From: an uncultured Tenacibaculum sp.
Lineage (GTDB): Bacteria > Bacteroidota > Bacteroidia > Flavobacteriales > Flavobacteriaceae
Direction: 5' to 3'
Length of the DNA stretch: 64,000 nucleotides
Assembly (NCBI GenBank): GCA_947501615.1
Contig: CANMWK010000013.1
Span: forward strand, 100,624-164,623
Positions 60,600-64,000 of this stretch are shown here, one piece after another. The first letter of the stretch is position 1. Every line of letters begins with the position of its first letter. The translations under genes and the position numbers were made by a program. The notes beneath the pieces are model-generated. The model was given only the letters and a program-made list of their open reading frames with translations. It made no database searches and was not told where the DNA came from.

Positions 60600-63383
60600 T
60601 TATTTTTCAGGATTTAAAATCCCTAAAATATATCCATTAGAAAGATATTTCTTCGCTAACTTTTGAATATCTTTAGCAGTAACAGCATTTACTCTTTCTT
60701 CAAAAGTAAAAATATTGTCAGGATTATTTTTAGAATAATCAATTCCTCGTAATGTATTTAACCAGAATCTATTTTTCTTCATATCCTCTTTATGATCATT
60801 AATCATAGCTTTCTTAGCTTTAGATACATCTTCTTCTGAAGGTCCTTTTTTAATTAACGTTTCAACTTCAGCTACTGAAATATTTTTTAATTTTTCAACA
60901 TTTTCAGGAGCACAAGGAAATGCAATAGTCATACTATAACTTCCATAAGGTAACTTACGCATACTACTACGTGCACCTGCAGAATAAACTCCACCTTCTT
61001 TTTCACGTAATTTTTCAATTAATTTGATACTAACTACTTCGCCAATAAAATCAAAAGCTAAAGCATCTTTAGTGTTGTAGTCTGCTTCTCCTTGGTACAT
61101 AATACGAACCATACTCTTAGGATCTTTTCCTTTATTAACCATTTTTTTATGCATTCCAGATAAAGGACGGAAAGAACTTAATTTATACGATTCATTTGAG
61201 TTTTTACCAGGTAAACTAGCAATATATTTAGTTGCAAATTCAGATAATTTTGCTTCATCGATATTTCCTACAAAATAGAAATTAAAGTCTCCAGCATCAG
61301 CAAAACGCTCTTGGTATTTTTTGTAAGCTAAATTATAGTCTGCTTTCTCATATTTTTCAGGAGAAGGAAAACCAGTATAACGAGAGTTACCAGTATTTGT
61401 AAAATCACTCATCTCTTTTTGGAAAAAGAAATTAGGACTTGCTAATAGGTTTCCTAAGAAACTTTTTTGTTTATTAACGAATGAATTAAATGCTTTTTCA
61501 TCTTTATTTAAAGCAGTGAAATATAAATGTACTAATTGAAATAATTCTTCTAAGTATTTAGGTGCTGCCGATCCAGAAAATCCTTCGCTTAAACTTCCTA
61601 TATATGGATTTACACGAGCAATTTTACCAGACATCATTTTATTCATGTCATTTAAGCTAAATCCATTAACTCCAGCTTCTGATAAACCTCTATTGGCAAA
61701 AGCTGTAGCGTGAACTTCTTCATCAGAATATAAAGAAGTACCTCCATAACTATATGAAGAAAATAAGATTTCATCGTTTTTAAAGTCAGTTTTCTTATAC
61801 GTTACTTTGGCTCCATTACTTAAAACAAGAGTTTTAGTTCCTAATTTATCATTCTTAGTTACTTTTGTTATTTTACCAGGAGTTGGCATCTTTGTGATTA
61901 AAGATGAAGCAACTACTTTATCTTCATAAGGCTTTAAATCTTTTGTCTTAACATCATTTAAAGCTTTAGTTACTTGTGCTTCAGTAACAATTTTCTTTGG
62001 TCCAGTAATTACTACTACACGATTATCATCATGTAAAAAGTTTTTAATAAAACCATTTACTTCTTCTAATTTTATAGTTGGAAGTAAGCTTAAAGTACTC
62101 TTATAATTCCACTCGACACTTGGAACAGGTCTGTTGCTTAAGAAACCAGATACCATAGCACCAATAATTCTACTAGATTCTCTTTTATCTTTATCTTTAA
62201 AAGATTTTTCTATACGAGCAATAACATTCTTCTTAGCTCTTTCAAATTCACCTTGCTTAAAGCCATATCTTTTAACTCTTTCATTCTCTGTTAATAAAGC
62301 TTCTAAACCTTTTAACTGTCCATCTGCACTTGTCCCTGCTACAGATTGAAAAGCCATTCTGTTTTTTGCAAAAGTACCTCCATAGTAACTAAAACCATAT
62401 ACAAACGGTGGCTTTTCACTATTGGCTAACTCTTCAAAACGATTGTTAATCATTTGATCAAATAAATTATTGATTAATGATTTTCTGTATTGTTCAACAG
62501 TAGTCGTAGGTAATCTATCTTTATAATCTTTATACATTACTTGCACTCTAGAGAATGCAGCTTCTTTATCGGCTTCAATAGCAATAAAAGTTTCTTTATG
62601 ATTTTTTAATGTATGCTCTTGTAATTTTCTAGGGTTTTTAGCCGCTGGAATTTTTTCAAAATGATCCTTTATTTTTTTCTCAAGTGTAGCAACATCTACA
62701 TCTCCAACAGCAATAACAGCCATTAAATCTGGACGGTACCAGTCTTTGTGAAAACGACGAATTGTCTCATATTTAAAAGTTTCAATATTTTCCTTAGTAC
62801 CAATTGGTAGTCGTTTAGCATATTTAGATCCGTAAGCAACTTTATCTAAATATCTTTCCAACATTCTTGAATTCGCATCTCTACGAGAACGAAATTCTTC
62901 TAAAACGACACCTCTTTCTTCATCGATATCTTTATCTAACAGTAGTGCTCCATGAGCCCAATCTTCAATAATTTGAAATCCTTTTTCTAGTTTTTCTTCA
63001 TTATCGGTTGGTATTGGTAAAATATATACAGTTTCATCAAAACTAGTATAAGCATTTAAGTGAGCACCAAACTTGACACCAATAGATTGTAAGTAATCGA
63101 TTAAATCGTTTTTCTTAAAATTTTTGGTACCATTAAAGTTCATGTGTTCCATAAAGTGAGCTAAACCTACTTGATCTTCATCTTCTAAAACAGATCCCGC
63201 TTTAATTGCTAAACGAAGTTCTACTTTGTTAGCAGGTTTCGGATTTTGTTTTACAAAGTATGTGATACCATTAGATAACTTACCCATTTTTACAGAAGGG
63301 TCATTTGGTATTTGTTTGCTTTGCGCAAAAGTTACTTGTGTTATAAGTAACAGTAATGTAAATAGTTTTACAATTTTTTTCAT
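60600..63383 (-). CDS. M16-family zinc metallopeptidase (pitrilysin-like)
   Basis: The 927-residue protein has a signal peptide (about 1-20, ending FAQ) and the inverted zinc motif H76-FM-E79-H80 (GLAHFMEHMNFNGT) typical of M16 peptidases, with the expected downstream glutamate in the GVVLEEFRSRRD region. Two M16 halves are visible: the catalytic N-terminal half and an inactive C-terminal half lacking the motif (starting near residue 500, e.g. TLVLSNGAKVTYKKTDFKND). It is a periplasmic or surface endopeptidase that probably degrades peptides. It is a single gene with its own terminator and no evident tie to its neighbours. Confidence 0.94.
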   Translation of the reverse strand: MKKIVKLFTLLLLITQVTFAQSKQIPNDPSVKMGKLSNGITYFVKQNPKPANKVELRLAIKAGSVLEDEDQVGLAHFMEHMNFNGTKNFKKNDLIDYLQSIGVKFGAHLNAYTSFDETVYILPIPTDNEEKLEKGFQIIEDWAHGALLLDKDIDEERGVVLEEFRSRRDANSRMLERYLDKVAYGSKYAKRLPIGTKENIETFKYETIRRFHKDWYRPDLMAVIAVGDVDVATLEKKIKDHFEKIPAAKNPRKLQEHTLKNHKETFIAIEADKEAAFSRVQVMYKDYKDRLPTTTVEQYRKSLINNLFDQMINNRFEELANSEKPPFVYGFSYYGGTFAKNRMAFQSVAGTSADGQLKGLEALLTENERVKRYGFKQGEFERAKKNVIARIEKSFKDKDKRESSRIIGAMVSGFLSNRPVPSVEWNYKSTLSLLPTIKLEEVNGFIKNFLHDDNRVVVITGPKKIVTEAQVTKALNDVKTKDLKPYEDKVVASSLITKMPTPGKITKVTKNDKLGTKTLVLSNGAKVTYKKTDFKNDEILFSSYSYGGTSLYSDEEVHATAFANRGLSEAGVNGFSLNDMNKMMSGKIARVNPYIGSLSEGFSGSAAPKYLEELFQLVHLYFTALNKDEKAFNSFVNKQKSFLGNLLASPNFFFQKEMSDFTNTGNSRYTGFPSPEKYEKADYNLAYKKYQERFADAGDFNFYFVGNIDEAKLSEFATKYIASLPGKNSNESYKLSSFRPLSGMHKKMVNKGKDPKSMVRIMYQGEADYNTKDALAFDFIGEVVSIKLIEKLREKEGGVYSAGARSSMRKLPYGSYSMTIAFPCAPENVEKLKNISVAEVETLIKKGPSEEDVSKAKKAMINDHKEDMKKNRFWLNTLRGIDYSKNNPDNIFTFEERVNAVTAKDIQKLAKKYLSNGYILGILNPEK

Positions 63384-63478
63384 AGAGTATTAAATATTAA
63401 TTGATTGTGCGAATATACATTGAAACAATGTGGTTTTTTTATTTTCTCTGTTAATAAGTGTTAATATTTGAGAATATG

Positions 63479-63820
63479 TTACAAAATTTCTAAAATTTTT
63501 TGAGGAGGTCTACCAATTACAGCTTTTTTGTTATGAATTACTATTGGTCGTTCTATAAGTTTTGGGTTTTCTACCATAGCAGTAACTATTTCATCATCAG
63601 TTAATTCTTTTCCTTTATAGTTTTCTTTCCAAATGCTTTCATTTCTACGGACTAAATCAATAGGAGTAATATTTAATAATGAAATAATTTCTTTGAGTTC
63701 AGTTTCATTTAAAGTTTCATTCAAGTATTTCACTACAGTAAACTCTTTATTACTTTCCTCTAAAATTGCTAATCCTTGTCTAGATTTAGAACATCTAGGG
63801 TTGTGGTATATTTTGATCAT
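63479..63820 (-). CDS. ArsC-family (glutaredoxin-type) reductase
   Basis: The ATG at 63818-63820 is chosen over a TTG at 63829, giving 113 residues. The active-site motif HNPRCSKSRQGL contains the catalytic C10 followed by SKSR, as in ArsC-type arsenate reductases. The C-terminal RPIVIHNKKAVIGRPP matches the second conserved block with its Arg residues. These proteins reduce arsenate with glutathione/glutaredoxin or act in related redox functions; many Bacteroidetes members are only annotated from the fold. No arsenic efflux gene is nearby, so true arsenate resistance is not shown. Confidence 0.85.
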   Translation of the reverse strand: MIKIYHNPRCSKSRQGLAILEESNKEFTVVKYLNETLNETELKEIISLLNITPIDLVRRNESIWKENYKGKELTDDEIVTAMVENPKLIERPIVIHNKKAVIGRPPQKILEIL

Positions 63821-63923
63821 ATTTATCAATTACGAATTACGAAATTTAATTATGAATTTTATAAAATGGCATATTGTAGTAATTTAATTTTTGATCTCTT
63901 AGGTATTTTATATTCAAAAATTA

Positions 63924-64000
63924 ACTTTACTACTTTACTACTTTACTACTTTACTACTTTACTACTTTACTACTTTACTACTTTACTACTTTACTACTTT
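63924..64000. repeat. 8-bp tandem repeat reaching the window end
   Basis: The unit ACTTTACT repeats without error for about nine and a half units and continues past base 64000. It lies about 100 bp upstream of the ArsC-like gene, outside any visible reading frame. The total length and what lies beyond are unknown. Confidence 0.9.

Noticed and set aside
63479..63820. Arsenic resistance operon
   Set aside because: Only an ArsC-fold protein is present; no ArsR, ArsB or Acr3 gene is within the window.

Overview
The window looks like a chromosomal segment of a marine flavobacterium of the Tenacibaculum type. The evidence is a very AT-rich composition, no clear Shine-Dalgarno sequences, type IX secretion (T9SS) C-terminal sorting domains of both type A and type B, a PorP/SprF partner protein, many short lipoproteins, and Bacteroidetes-type domain families (DUF2452, DUF4202, alginate-export barrel, CHU_C). 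The genus is an inference from style and was not tested. No tRNA, rRNA, CRISPR array, insertion sequence or prophage was recognised.

Layout. (1) 1-24.8 kb is mostly a nitrogen-oxide block: a partial S41 peptidase, molybdenum-cofactor genes mobA and moeA, an FNR-like regulator with a four-cysteine pattern, a nitrate-type ABC importer (substrate-binding lipoprotein, permease, two ATPases), an outer-membrane alginate-export-type barrel, and, on the minus strand, nirB-nirD-DUF4202-sensor kinase. The kinase carries the NarX/NarQ-type P-box, and a NarL-type response regulator lies further downstream. Two secreted proteins interrupt this block: an astacin metallopeptidase and a 2193-residue T9SS cargo protein that lies between the kinase and the response regulator. 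(2) 25-48 kb is an accessory-looking stretch of small secreted, lipoprotein and membrane proteins of mostly unknown function. It includes a tight four-gene operon, a DUF3592/DUF1266 operon, ankyrin, TPR, MORN and CHAP proteins, and three copies of a roughly 95-bp intergenic repeat. (3) 48-60 kb holds a LytTR regulator, a degenerate and a canonical LytS-type kinase, and, divergent from them, a 2283-residue BspA/MBG adhesin followed by its PorP/SprF-type partner. (4) 60-64 kb has an M16 peptidase, an ArsC-like reductase and an 8-bp tandem repeat that runs off the end.

How the genes fit together. Nitrate or nitrite would cross the outer membrane through the barrel, be captured by the lipoprotein, and be imported by the permease/ATPase pair. 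NirBD would reduce nitrite to ammonium with NADH. MobA and MoeA imply a bis-MGD nitrate reductase, but none is encoded here. The strongest new observation is a 16-bp imperfect palindrome, TAAGTA-N4-TACGTA, lying 13-26 nt upstream of the starts of exactly three genes: the FNR-like regulator, the importer operon and nirB. Its dyad places G and C with the same 9-bp offset as an FNR box, while the regulator's recognition helix keeps the E and R of FNR but replaces the Ser. This points to a small nitrogen regulon with an altered FNR-type operator.
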